Position numbers and translations under genes: made by a program | Part shown: one piece after another, positions 16,780 to 26,160 of the stretch | How the letters are laid out: the number at the start of each line of letters is the position of its first letter | Numbering within the stretch: position 1 is the first letter of the stretch | The notes under the pieces: generated by a model | Told to the model about the DNA's origin: nothing | What the model saw: the letters and a program-made list of their open reading frames with translations, nothing else | Databases searched by the model: none | NCBI GenBank assembly: GCA_041402045.1 | Contig: JAWKSZ010000011.1 | Coordinates: 83,299 to 147,298, forward strand | DNA from: JAGQRJ01 sp041402045 | GTDB taxonomy: Bacteria; Planctomycetota; J058 | Length of the DNA: 64,000 nucleotides | Direction of reading: 5' to 3'

Positions 16780-18345
16780 ATGCGTCGACGCTCACACCCC
16801 CGGTCTGTACTGACCCTGGCTCTGTTCTCCCTCGGACTCACCGCCACCGCGCAGGCGGCCCCCCCGAACTTCCGGCGGAGCGCGCAGTCGTTCCCCGAGG
16901 GGACCACGGGCACTCGGGTCGCCTTCGGCGACGTGGACTCCGACGGGGACCCGGACGTCCTGATCAGCGGCAAGCTCTACCTGAACGACGGCACCGGCAC
17001 GTTCAGCTTCGCGCGCAACTCGGGCCTCGGCCCCGCGCGCGCCGCGGTGTTCGCCGACTACGACCGCGACGGCGACCTCGACGTGTATCTCTCGGGGCAC
17101 GGGCTGAACGCGGACCGCCTCATGCGCAACGACACCCGCCCGGGCCGGCGCCCGGTGTTCACCGACGTCAGCGCCAAGGTCGGCGTCTCCCTGAACGACG
17201 GCCTCCCCGGCGAGGGCGTGGGCTGGGGCGACCTGAACGGCGACGGCTACCCCGACCTCTACGTCGCGAACTACGAGTGGGGCTCCCTGGGCGCGGGGCG
17301 CCCGGACCGGCTCTACCTCAGCAACGGCCAGGGCGGCTTCTACAACGCCTCGGGCCTGATCCTGGCCTCGCGCTGGGGCGCCGTCTACTGCGGGCGCGGC
17401 GTGAGCATGGCCGACTACGACCTCGACGGCGACACCGACGTGTTCGTGAGCAACTACCGCCTGCAGCCGAACCTGCTGTGGGTCAACAGCCTGCGCAACG
17501 GCAGCGGGATCGCGACCCTCAGCGAGCAGAACTACGCCAGCGGCCTGGGCCAGACCCTCGGCTCGCACACGATCGGCTCCGCCTGGGGCGACGTGGACAA
17601 CGACGGCGACCTGGACCTGGTCCAGGCGAACCTCGCCCACCCTTGGGCCCGGCACTACTCCGAGCGCACCCTGGTGTTCCTCCAGGACGCTGCGCACCGC
17701 TTCACGAAGGTGACCGCCGGGATCAAGTACGAGGAGACCCACTCGGACCCGACCCTGTTCGACGTCGACAACGACGGCGACCTCGACCTCTACCTGACCA
17801 GCGTCTACGGCGGGCGCCAGGGCTTCCTCTACCGCAACCGCACCGTCGAGGACGGGCGCTTCCACTTCCGCGACTGCACCGAGCTGGCCCGCGCCAAGAC
17901 CTACGACGGCTGGGGCGCGGCGGCCGCTGACGTGGACCTGGACGGGGACCTGGACCTGGTGGTGTGCGCGGGGGGTCGCCCCGTGCTCCTGATCAACACC
18001 CGCAGCCAGGAGACCCAGTTCAAGAGCGTGCGCCTGCGCCTGCGGGGCACGCTCTCCGACACCTGGGGCGCGGGCGCCACGGTGATCCTCACCGGGGACG
18101 GCGTGCCCCGGCAGGTGCGCCAACTGAGCCTGGGCCACGGGACCTCGTCTCAGTCCGAGCCGATCCTGCACTTCGGCGTGGGGCGCGCGCAGGGCCCGTT
18201 CCAGCTCGAGGTCCGCTGGCCCTCGGGTCGGGTCGGGCGGCACCGCGCGGTCGTGGGGCTGAACGAGGTCGACGAGGGGATCGGCTCGCCGCGCCCCCCG
18301 GCGCCGTTCGCCGGCCCCGTCGAGACGTTTCGCGAGCCTCGCTGA
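16780..18345 (+). CDS. Secreted FG-GAP/ASPIC-UnbV beta-propeller protein
   Basis: A 521-residue secreted protein with a signal peptide (VLTLALFSLGLTATAQA). Seven calcium-binding-type DxDxDGxxD repeats follow (DVDSDGDPD, DYDRDGDLD, DLNGDGYPD, DYDLDGDTD, two DVDNDGDLD, DVDLDGDLD), an FG-GAP/VCBS propeller. The C-terminal ~90 residues (SVRLRLRGTLSDTWGAGATV to LEVRWPSGRVGRH) are an ASPIC/UnbV domain. Such proteins are abundant in Planctomycetota, Acidobacteriota and Verrucomicrobiota and are thought to bind polysaccharide or other surface ligands. The ATG at 16780 follows GAAGGAAGG and starts the signal peptide. The gene is monocistronic. Confidence 0.92.
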   Translation: MRRRSHPRSVLTLALFSLGLTATAQAAPPNFRRSAQSFPEGTTGTRVAFGDVDSDGDPDVLISGKLYLNDGTGTFSFARNSGLGPARAAVFADYDRDGDLDVYLSGHGLNADRLMRNDTRPGRRPVFTDVSAKVGVSLNDGLPGEGVGWGDLNGDGYPDLYVANYEWGSLGAGRPDRLYLSNGQGGFYNASGLILASRWGAVYCGRGVSMADYDLDGDTDVFVSNYRLQPNLLWVNSLRNGSGIATLSEQNYASGLGQTLGSHTIGSAWGDVDNDGDLDLVQANLAHPWARHYSERTLVFLQDAAHRFTKVTAGIKYEETHSDPTLFDVDNDGDLDLYLTSVYGGRQGFLYRNRTVEDGRFHFRDCTELARAKTYDGWGAAAADVDLDGDLDLVVCAGGRPVLLINTRSQETQFKSVRLRLRGTLSDTWGAGATVILTGDGVPRQVRQLSLGHGTSSQSEPILHFGVGRAQGPFQLEVRWPSGRVGRHRAVVGLNEVDEGIGSPRPPAPFAGPVETFREPR

Positions 18346-18380
18346 GGCGCGCGGGGCCTCTCCTCCGCGGAGCAGGTTGA

Positions 18381-18386
18381 TAGGCT
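18381..18386 (+). promoter_or_regulatory. Putative -10 hexamer TAGGCT
   Basis: TAGGCT lies 49 nt before the zinc-ribbon gene ATG at 18436. Transcription from here would begin about at the hairpin at 18395. Confidence 0.35.
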
Positions 18387-18394
18387 GAACGACG

Positions 18395-18421
18395 CGTGGG
18401 CCGCGCGCCGCGCGGTCCACG
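18395..18421 (+). promoter_or_regulatory. 12-bp inverted repeat in the 5' leader
   Basis: CGTGGGCCGCGC and GCGCGGTCCACG form an 11/12 matched stem with loop GCC. It lies between the putative -10 (18381) and the SD GGAGAGG of the gene at 18436. It could be an operator or a leader hairpin controlling translation. Confidence 0.4.
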
Positions 18422-18435
18422 AGCGGAGAGGCCCC

Positions 18436-19035
18436 ATGAGCGACGACTACGAGGTCTACCCCTGCGCCACCTGCGGAGGGCAGTTCACCCTCGCCGACCA
18501 CGGGCTCGCGCCGAATCCGCCGCGGGTGCAAGCCTGGCAGCTCTTCAACTGCGCGAGCTGCGGGCCCGACGTGGCGGCGGGCCCCTTCGTCCGCGCCGAC
18601 GCCGAGCCCGCGTCCGGCCCCGCGCCCTGGCGCGAACGCGAGGAAGGACACCGCGCCGCCTCCGCGCTGGAGCTCGAGCAGCTCGCGGCCCGGGCGACGG
18701 CGGCGCCCCACGCCGAGGCCCGAGCCCTGCTGCTGGGAGCCTGCGAACGCCTCGCGGCGGAGCGCGACCGCGCGCGCGCCGCGCGCGACGAGCTCGCCGA
18801 GCTGCTCGAGCACTGCGACGGCGGCGACGACTACCCCGAGACCTTCGCCGAGCTGGTCGAACAGCAGGGCTACGGCGCGCTCATGGGCAAGGCCGCCCAC
18901 GACTGGCGCGTGCTGCTCACCCAGCTCGGCGCCCCCGGCGCGGAGTTCACCGTCGGCCCGTGTCGCTCGAGCGTCGACCGCCTGCTGAGCGCGGTCCAGG
19001 CGCAGCGCTCCGCGGAGTGCGGGACGCCTTCGTAG
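18436..19035 (+). CDS. Zinc-ribbon protein of unknown function
   Basis: A 199-residue soluble protein. Two CxxC pairs near the N-terminus (CATCGG at about residue 10 and CASCGP at about 39) suggest a zinc ribbon. The rest is a helical, Ala/Glu/Arg-rich region with a likely coiled coil (ERLAAERDRARAARDELAEL) and a short C-terminal domain. No family recognised. It ends 7 bp before the GTG of a Ser/Thr kinase gene and is probably co-transcribed with it, so it may be an accessory factor of that kinase. Confidence 0.6.
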   Translation: MSDDYEVYPCATCGGQFTLADHGLAPNPPRVQAWQLFNCASCGPDVAAGPFVRADAEPASGPAPWREREEGHRAASALELEQLAARATAAPHAEARALLLGACERLAAERDRARAARDELAELLEHCDGGDDYPETFAELVEQQGYGALMGKAAHDWRVLLTQLGAPGAEFTVGPCRSSVDRLLSAVQAQRSAECGTPS

Positions 19036-19042
19036 GTCGCGC

Positions 19043-21056
19043 GTGTCCCGCGCCCCCGAGCCTCGGAGTCTGCGTGTCGGCGACGTCGTCGACGGCTACC
19101 GCGTCCTCGGGCGCCTGGGCGAGGGCGCCATGGGCGACGTGCTCCACGTGCGCGACCCCCAGGGCCGCGGGCTGGCCCTCAAGCTCTGCCGCGGCGACGT
19201 CACCCCCGACGCGCGCGAGCGCTTCGCTCGCGAGGGCGAGATCACCGCGGCCCTGCGCCACTCGGGGATCGTCGCCGTTCACGCGCGCGGCGTCCTCGAT
19301 CAGCGCCCCTACCTCGTCTACGAGCTGATCGAGGGCCAGGACCTCGAGCGGGCCTTCCCGCACCTCTCGCGCGAGGCGCTGCTCCAGGCGACGCAGGAGG
19401 TCGCCGAGGCCGTGGGCCACGCCCACGCCCAGGGGGTGATCCACCGCGACCTCAAGCCGGCCAACGTGCTCCTCGACGCGAGCGGACGCGCGCGCGTCGC
19501 CGACTTCGGCATGGCCCAGGTCGCCGGGCTCGAGCGCCTGACCGTCACCGGGGCGCTGGTGGGCACGCCGCACTACATGGCCCCCGAGCAGGTGACCGGC
19601 GCCCGCGAGCTCTACGGCCCGCACACCGACGTGTGGGCCCTGGGGGTGCTGCTGTTCCGCGTGCTCACCGGCCGCCACCCCTTCCAGGGCAGGACCCTGA
19701 CGGAGCAGGTGCTGCAGGTCGCCCGCGCGCCGATCCCGCGCCCGAGCTCCCTGGCCCCGGACGTGCCCCCGGCGCTGGAGGCGGTGTGCCTGCGCGCGCT
19801 CGAGCGCGAGCCCGCGGCGCGCACCCCCGACGGCGCCGCCTTCGCCGTGGAGCTGGCCCGGGCCCGGGCCAGCTCCGGCCGGAGCGCGGATCGAGGCCGC
19901 GGGTGGCTGGCGCTCAGCGCGCTCTGCGCCCTCGGCGGGCTCGCGACCTTGGGCGCGATCGCGCTCACACCGACGACTCCTGCGCGCGAGGCCCCCTCCT
20001 GCGCCCGCGAGTCCGCTGGACGAGCTCGCGCGCGCCCTCGCCGCGGGCGACCCCGCGCCGATCCGAGCCGCCCTCGGCGCGGCCGCGCGCGCCGACCCCG
20101 CGGCGCGCCGCGCGCTCGTCCAGCACGCCCGCCGCGCCCTCGCGAGAGACGCCGCGGGCTTCGACGCGACGCTGGCGCTCCTCGCCGAGCTGGACGCCGC
20201 CGCCCCCGACGACCCCGCGGAGGCGGCCCTGGCCAACGCGGGGGTCGCCCGCGCCTGGACGGCGTACGGAGACGCGGAGGCCCACCTCTCGGAGGACGCG
20301 AACCCCGAGCGCTGGGGCCTCTTGGTCGCGCGGCTCCAGGCGCTGGCAGAGGCCGGCCTGCGCGCGGACGACCCCAGCGCGGCGACGATCAGCGACACCC
20401 TGCGCAGCCAGGAGCGCCTGGGCGTGCTCGACAGCATGACCTACTGGGCGGCGATCCGCGCCTGCGCTCGGCTCGACCTCCCCTGCGCGCCGGAGGTGTT
20501 CCGCACCACCCCCGGGATCGGCGGCGCCCCGCGGGAGCGCCCGTGGGACCTCGACACCCGCGAGCCCTGGGCGCGCTACCTCGAGGCGCGGATCGCGCGG
20601 GCCCGATCGGTCCCGGGCTCGGACGCGGCCCTGGCGTCGGCCCTGCGCGGCGACTTCGCGGAGCTCCTGGGCCCCGTGCACTGGACGCAGTCGGCGCTGG
20701 AGGTCGCCGCGGCGCTCTCCCCCCGCGAGCAGCGCCCGTGGATCGAGGAGGCGGTCCAACGCGCGCCCGCGCTCCCGCTGCCCTGGGTCTACCTGGCCGG
20801 GATCCAGCTCGAGGAGGGGCACCCCCAGCAGGCCCTCGCCTCCCTGGAGCGCGCCACGGGGATCCTCGGGTCCCCGGGTTACGCGGGAGCCTTCGCCACC
20901 GAGGCCAGCCTGCGCCGCGCTCACCACTACACGATCGTCGCCCTGGCCGAGCTCGGTCGACGCGACGAGGCCCGCGCGCTCTATCGCCTGCACGCGGGCC
21001 GCAACCCGAGCTTCGCCGCGCCGCTGCTCGAGCCCTACCCCTGGCTCGACGACTGA
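19043..21056 (+). CDS. Ser/Thr protein kinase with C-terminal helical domain, frameshifted
   Basis: Residues 1 to about 280 form a complete Hanks-type kinase: Gly loop GRLGEGAMGDV, ATP lysine in LALKL, catalytic HRDLKPAN, DFGMAQ and TPHYMAPEQ. A membrane helix follows (LALSALCALGGLATLGAIAL). After about position 19,990 this frame becomes Arg/Pro-rich non-coding sequence. The +1 frame then carries a clean protein sequence to the TGA at 21056 (from SPLDELARALAAGD to FAAPLLEPYPWLDD), with TPR-like helices. The two halves therefore belong to one gene interrupted by a 1-nt-type frameshift near a C5 run at 19992-19996. Either the gene is broken or the consensus has an indel. The GTG at 19043 is the start. 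The kinase presumably phosphorylates proteins at the inner membrane. Confidence 0.8.
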
Positions 21057-21120
21057 GCGGCGTCCGCGCGTGGCCCGACGACGCGCGCCCCGCTACGTAG
21101 GAGTCAGGGGGTCCCGTTCC

Positions 21121-24100
21121 ATGCCCGCAGCGCCTCGACTCCGCGCGCTCGTCTGCGTCCTCAGCCTGAGTCTGGGCTGCGCCAGCGGGCCCGAGCCGCC
21201 CCCCGCCGGCCTGGCGCCGAGCGTGGACCCGTTCGCCATTGCCGTGGACCCCGGCTGGAGCGCCGCGGGGGTGCAGCTCAACGTGGACCGCGCCTACGTC
21301 CTGAGCCGCCTGGGCAGCCCCGATTCCTACGAGCTCACGCAGGACGGCGGCCTGGACCGGGAGCGCCTGCACTACGCCATGGGCGTCACGGTCGTGCTGG
21401 TGCTCGATCGCGTCGACGCACTCTTCCTCGATCGTTCCTACCTGGAGCACCTGCAGGTGGAGTCGCCCCTGGGGCCGGAGACCCAGCGGCACGAGCTGCT
21501 CGAGCGCTGGGGCCGCCCCGCCCGCGACCGCTACGGCTCGGACCCGCGCGCGCTGTTCTACCCTCAGCAGGGCCTGCGCTGCGAGTTCGACGACGAGGGC
21601 CGCCTCACCAGGGTCCACTTCTTCCCCTACTACCTGCCGCGGGAGGAGGACTTGCTTCCCTCGAAGCAACCCCCGCAGCCCGCCTCCCGCGCTGCCCGCC
21701 GCGAACGACCCGCCCCCGCGCTGTCGGCCGCGAACGACCTGCCCCCCGCGCCCGCCCCGCACACGCCCGCCGCCCCCGAGCCCGCGGCCCCCAGCGGACG
21801 CCGGCTCGCCGTCTCGGGCGCCCGCGTGCACCTCTCCGCCTCCTCGCCGGCGGCCCGGCTGCGGGAGGTGGCCGACGCCCCTGCCCCGCGCTCGGGGTGG
21901 CGCTGGGCGTCGCCGGTGTTCGAGCTCGAGGCAGCCCCCGGCTACGGCCCCGAGCCTCACGAACTCGCCGTGACGCTGGACCCCGCGGCCCTGCCCGCAG
22001 GCGTCGCCCCCGAGGACGTCGCGCTCGTGCTCGTGCACGACGGCCGCCTGGAGCGCCTGCGCGACGCGCGCTACGACGCGGCCTCCGGCGAGGTGCGCTG
22101 CGCCACCCGCCGCACCGCGGCCCTGGTCCACGCGCGCGGGGGCGGGACGGACCTCAGCCAGCGCAACGCCCGCTTCGCCCTGGCGGTGCCCCTCACACGC
22201 CAGGAGCTGGTCTCCGAGGACGACTGGTACGAGGTGTGGGTCGCCCGGGATCGTCGCGACGAGGTCGAGTCCGACCTGGACGCGTTGCGCGCGCTCCTCG
22301 AGCGCGTGCGCGGCGCCTTCCCCACCTTCGGCGACGCGCAGCCCCCGTTCGTCTACGTGCACCTCGTAGACCTCCCCCCTGGCGTCGCAGGGCAGGCGTC
22401 GGGCGGGAACACGGTGGAGCTCAGCGCCGCAGGCCGCTGGGGCTACGCCGCCGTCGCCCACGAGTACTTCCACCTGATCCAACAGACCTTCATGATCCGG
22501 CACCTCGACGCGCTGGGGGAGGTCGTGGATCCGGAGACCCTGTTCCGCGGACGGTGGTTGGCGGAGGCCACCGCAGAGTTCATGGCCCAGCGCGTGCTCG
22601 ACCCCGCCGAGCGCGCCGCGCAGCCGCTGTGGCCGGGCACCCACGGCTTCTGCTACCGCGGCTTGTTCGAGGTCGACGAGTTCGACGTGCCCGGCGTCCC
22701 TCGGCAGTACGTGGCCGCCACGTTCTTCGACTTCCTCGCCGAGCACTACGACGCCGAAGCCCTGATCCGCCGCTGCTACGAGGTGTTCATGAGCCGCGAG
22801 CACGTGCGCGCCCTCGACACCTGGAGCGACGCCTACGTCCTGCGCGGCGTGCTCGCGACCACCGTGGATCGCCGCGGACGCACGCGGACGCTGAACCAGG
22901 TCTACGCCGAGTTCCTGCTCCACTACAACTGGCTCAAGGACTTCGAGCCCCTGCGCTCGCGGGTCGCGAAGCTGGACCTCGGCCCCGCAGGGGCGGTCCG
23001 CGTGCCCCCCGACCGGCTCCAACGCCGGCAGGTCCCGAGCCCCGACGGCGACCGCCAGGTGCGTGTCCGCGCCAGCGGGCCCGGCTACTCGATCGTGGCC
23101 GCGTACGCCTTCTCGCCCCCGGCCCAGGCAGGCGAGGGCGACCTGGTCCTCGAGCTCAGCGCCGACGACGAGGAGCGCCCGGTCGACGGGAAGCTCCTGC
23201 TGGTGGCGTTCCCCGTCAAGGGCGGAGCCTACGGCGCGCCGGTCCTCAGGGGCCCCGACGAGCCGCTCACGCTCTCCGACTGGAGCGCGCACGACGAGGC
23301 CCTGGTGTGGGTCGTGGACGCGTCGCCCTTTGGCGCTCACGAGGGTCGCCTGACGGCGCGCTTCGAGGGCCCCGACCCCCGACTCGCCCAGGCCTCGGTC
23401 GCGCTCAAGGTCAAGGCCTGCACCCCCGCCGGCGCCGAGCGCGGACGCTTCCAGAGCCCCACCGCGCGACTCGAGCTGTGGTTCGAGGGGGTGGACACCC
23501 TCGGCCTCGACCCCCGGGCCTCGGACCCCGTGCGCACCGCCGGCGGGAGCCCGAACGCGAACTACCTCCTGCTGCGCTTCGACTACGACGGGCTCACCGG
23601 GTATCGCCTGATCGACGACGAGGGCCTCGACGACCTGGAGCTCCCGCTGCGCCGAGTGGGCGCGTTCCCTGCCACGCTGCAGGTGTTCGCCCCGGGGTTC
23701 GACGGCCCGGTGCTACGTCACGCGTTCGAGGTCGCCTGCGTCGAGGGCGAGCCCCGAGGCGAGGTCCCCGCGCGCTTCGCCGAGGAGGACGCGCGCCTCG
23801 CCGCCCGCTGGCCTCAAGCGGTCGCAGGAGGCAGCTACGCGCTGTGGTCGCAGTGGCTGCAGAACCACGACCGCCGCGTGCAGGCCCAGCGCGCGAGCCT
23901 GGGCGCGGGGTGGCTCCTGAAGCACGCCGACGAGCTCGCCCAGGAGTTCGACCGCCGCGTAGCCGCGGTGGGCAACCCCTTCCAGCGCGGCGCGACCCCG
24001 CCGCTCCCCGGCGTGCGCCTGGACCTCGAGCTCTACCGCGCGCGCTTCGACGTCGCCAACGACTGGCTGCGTCAGATCGAGTCCTGGGCCAAGCGCCCGG

Positions 24101-24342
24101 CGCACCCTCCCGAGCGATCGCTGGAGTTCCGCCGCACGTATTTCCAAGAGGGCGCGTACCGCCGGGTCGCCCGGGTCTACGCCGAGTGGCTCCTCGACGG
24201 CGACGCCGCCGAGGACCTGTTCCTGCGCTACCGCGCGCTCCGACCCGGGGACGCGACCCCGCTGTTTAGCGACTTCGAGCGCGCGATCGAGCGCGCGCGC
24301 GCCGCGCGCAGGGTCTACCCGCCGGCGGCGTTCGCGCGCTGA
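21121..24342 (+). CDS. Large lipoprotein with HEYFH zinc-metallopeptidase motif
   Basis: A 1073-residue envelope protein with a lipoprotein signal (LVCVLSLSLGC). An N-terminal ~180-residue region, a Pro/Ala linker and several beta domains follow. Near residue 447 is AHEYFHLIQQ, the HExxH zinc motif. About 30 residues later comes WLAEATAEF (residues 479-487), positioned like the Glu third ligand of gluzincins (E482). A peptidase-like role is therefore likely, although the rest of the chain matches no family I recognise. The C-terminal half has immunoglobulin-like strands and then helices. The ATG at 21121 is supported by the SD-like AGGGGG and the signal peptide. It may be co-transcribed with the kinase 65 bp upstream. 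Confidence 0.72.
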   Translation: MPAAPRLRALVCVLSLSLGCASGPEPPPAGLAPSVDPFAIAVDPGWSAAGVQLNVDRAYVLSRLGSPDSYELTQDGGLDRERLHYAMGVTVVLVLDRVDALFLDRSYLEHLQVESPLGPETQRHELLERWGRPARDRYGSDPRALFYPQQGLRCEFDDEGRLTRVHFFPYYLPREEDLLPSKQPPQPASRAARRERPAPALSAANDLPPAPAPHTPAAPEPAAPSGRRLAVSGARVHLSASSPAARLREVADAPAPRSGWRWASPVFELEAAPGYGPEPHELAVTLDPAALPAGVAPEDVALVLVHDGRLERLRDARYDAASGEVRCATRRTAALVHARGGGTDLSQRNARFALAVPLTRQELVSEDDWYEVWVARDRRDEVESDLDALRALLERVRGAFPTFGDAQPPFVYVHLVDLPPGVAGQASGGNTVELSAAGRWGYAAVAHEYFHLIQQTFMIRHLDALGEVVDPETLFRGRWLAEATAEFMAQRVLDPAERAAQPLWPGTHGFCYRGLFEVDEFDVPGVPRQYVAATFFDFLAEHYDAEALIRRCYEVFMSREHVRALDTWSDAYVLRGVLATTVDRRGRTRTLNQVYAEFLLHYNWLKDFEPLRSRVAKLDLGPAGAVRVPPDRLQRRQVPSPDGDRQVRVRASGPGYSIVAAYAFSPPAQAGEGDLVLELSADDEERPVDGKLLLVAFPVKGGAYGAPVLRGPDEPLTLSDWSAHDEALVWVVDASPFGAHEGRLTARFEGPDPRLAQASVALKVKACTPAGAERGRFQSPTARLELWFEGVDTLGLDPRASDPVRTAGGSPNANYLLLRFDYDGLTGYRLIDDEGLDDLELPLRRVGAFPATLQVFAPGFDGPVLRHAFEVACVEGEPRGEVPARFAEEDARLAARWPQAVAGGSYALWSQWLQNHDRRVQAQRASLGAGWLLKHADELAQEFDRRVAAVGNPFQRGATPPLPGVRLDLELYRARFDVANDWLRQIESWAKRPAHPPERSLEFRRTYFQEGAYRRVARVYAEWLLDGDAAEDLFLRYRALRPGDATPLFSDFERAIERARAARRVYPPAAFAR

Positions 24343-24346
24343 GGGC

Positions 24347-25378
24347 TCACCACGCGGTCGGCTTGGGGTTTCGTTCGTCGAACCCGCGCTGGTGCCAGTA
24401 GGGGTAGGCCGGGGTGCGCTGGCTGACCGCGTCCAGGCGCGCGACCTGCTCCGGCGTGAGGTCCCAGCCCACGGCGCCTAGGTTGTCCTCGAGCTGGGCC
24501 GCGGTCCGCGCGCCAATCACCACGTTGGCGACGGTCGGCCGCTGCAGCAGCCAGTTGAGCGAGAGCTGGGGGATCGACTTCCCGGTCTCCTGGGCGAGCT
24601 GATCGAGGACCTCGACCACGTCGTAGAGGTACTCGTCGTCGACCTCGGGCCCGCCGACGTCGCCGCCCGCGGCGATCCGGCCCTCCCGCGGGTCGCTGCC
24701 CCGGCGGATCTTGCCCGTGAGCCGGCCCCAGCCCAGGGGGCTCCACACCATGGTCCCCAGCCCCTCCTCGAGCGCCAGCGGCATGAGCTCCCACTCGTAG
24801 TCGCGCCCCACGAGGGAGTAGTAGCCCTGGTAGCTCACGTAGCGCGAGTAGCCGTAGCGATCGGACAGGCCCAGGGACTTCATGAGGTGCCAGCCCGAGA
24901 AGTTCGAGCAGCCCAGGTAGCGCACCTTGCCCGAGGTCACGAAGCCCTCGAGGGTCTTGAGGGTCTCCTCCGGCGGCGTGAGCGCGTCGTAGCCGTGCAT
25001 GAAGTAGACGTCGACGTAGTCGGTGTTCAGCCGCCGCAGGCTGGCCTCGAGGGCGCGGGTCAGGTGGTGCCGCGAGGAGCCCTTGTCGTTGGGCCCCGAG
25101 CCCATGGGGAAGGTCCCCTTGGTCGAGATCAGCACCTCGTCGCGCCGCCCCTCGAGGGCCTTGCCCAGGATCTCCTCAGAGGTCCCGTTCGAGTAGCAGT
25201 CGGCGGTGTCGAAGAAGGTGACCCCAGCCTCGAGGCAGAGGTCGACCATTCTCTTGGCCTCGGCCACGTCGGTGTCGCCCCAGCGCCCGAAGAACTCGCC
25301 CACGCCCCCGAAGGTCGCCGTCCCGAAGCTCAAGACGGGCACCTTGAGCCCCGAGCGCCCCAGTTGTCGATACTCCAT
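24347..25378 (-). CDS. Aldo/keto reductase
   Basis: A 343-residue NADPH-dependent oxidoreductase of the aldo/keto reductase superfamily (TIM barrel). The catalytic tetrad is visible: Asp and Tyr in FFDTADCYSNG, Lys in VLISTKGTF and His in VYFMHGYD. The cofactor-binding C-terminal region VVIGARTAAQLEDNLGAVGW is intact. The gene is divergent from the PfpI-family gene, with about 210 bp between them that hold two copies of a palindrome (25446-25493). A joint stress or detoxification role is plausible, since both families handle reactive carbonyls. The exact substrate is unknown. Confidence 0.92.
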   Translation of the reverse strand: MEYRQLGRSGLKVPVLSFGTATFGGVGEFFGRWGDTDVAEAKRMVDLCLEAGVTFFDTADCYSNGTSEEILGKALEGRRDEVLISTKGTFPMGSGPNDKGSSRHHLTRALEASLRRLNTDYVDVYFMHGYDALTPPEETLKTLEGFVTSGKVRYLGCSNFSGWHLMKSLGLSDRYGYSRYVSYQGYYSLVGRDYEWELMPLALEEGLGTMVWSPLGWGRLTGKIRRGSDPREGRIAAGGDVGGPEVDDEYLYDVVEVLDQLAQETGKSIPQLSLNWLLQRPTVANVVIGARTAAQLEDNLGAVGWDLTPEQVARLDAVSQRTPAYPYWHQRGFDERNPKPTAW

Positions 25379-25445
25379 GCTTCTCCTCCGTTCGTGGTCT
25401 GCACGGTAACGCGGTTCCCTGAACGCGCGATCGGGGCGGAAGATT

Positions 25446-25493
25446 CCCCGCGCGGGGCGGCCGGGGAGGGGTCACCGGTGTCCCGCGCGGGAC
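25446..25493. promoter_or_regulatory. Two direct copies of a CCCGCGCGGG palindrome
   Basis: CCCCGCGCGGGG (25446-25457) and GTCCCGCGCGGGAC (25480-25493) are perfect palindromes, each followed by CGGCCG, so they form a direct repeat with a 35 bp period. They sit in the divergent promoter region of the aldo/keto reductase and PfpI genes, as expected for a dimeric repressor or activator binding twice on one helix face. Confidence 0.45.
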
Positions 25494-25589
25494 GGCCGCG
25501 CAGGGGGTTGCGCCGTCGGCACCCGGCGTGCGCCCTCCCCGCTCCACCCCTGTCCGCGCGTCGCCGCGGCAACGAACCACGAGGACCCC

Positions 25590-26153
25590 ATGAACCCCGC
25601 ACTCAACGGCAAGCGCGTCGCCTTCCTGGCCACCGACGGCCTGGAGCAGATCGAACTCACCCGCCCCTGGAAGGACGTCGAAGCCGCCGGCGCGACCCCC
25701 GAGCTGATCTCCCTGGAGCAGGGCGAGATCCAGGGCTTCCACCACTTCGAGCAGGGCGACCGCTTCTCCGTCGACACCACCGTCGACGCTGCCCAGGCCA
25801 AGGACTACGTGGGCCTCGTGCTCCCGGGCGGCGTGCACAACCCCGACGCCCTGCGCACGAACGAGGCCGCGGTCGAGCTGATCAAGGACTTCGTGATCCA
25901 GAACAAGCCGGTGGCCGCGATCTGCCACGGCCCGTGGACCCTGGTCGAGGCCGACGTGATCCGCGGCAAGACGCTCACCAGTTGGCCCAGCCTGCAGACG
26001 GATATCGAGAACGCAGGCGCGACGTGGGTCGATCAGCCGGTGTGCGTCGACGCGGGCTTGATCACGAGCCGCAACCCCGACGACCTCGACGCGTTCTGCG
26101 CCTCCGCGGTCGCCGCCTTCGCCGACTGGGCCCGCAAGGAGCAAGCGGCCTGA
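25590..26153 (+). CDS. PfpI/DJ-1-family protein (type 1 glutamine-amidotransferase fold)
   Basis: A 187-residue protein. The nucleophile-elbow cysteine C112 followed by H113 lies in AAICHGPWTL, with VLPGGVHNPDALR upstream, as in PfpI/YhbO-type members. The family includes proteins assigned as general stress proteins, deglycases or chaperones. The length matches single-domain members. It is divergent from an aldo/keto reductase and converges on the anti-sigma operon end, with 7 bp between stops. Confidence 0.9.
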   Translation: MNPALNGKRVAFLATDGLEQIELTRPWKDVEAAGATPELISLEQGEIQGFHHFEQGDRFSVDTTVDAAQAKDYVGLVLPGGVHNPDALRTNEAAVELIKDFVIQNKPVAAICHGPWTLVEADVIRGKTLTSWPSLQTDIENAGATWVDQPVCVDAGLITSRNPDDLDAFCASAVAAFADWARKEQAA

Positions 26154-26160
26154 CGGGCGC

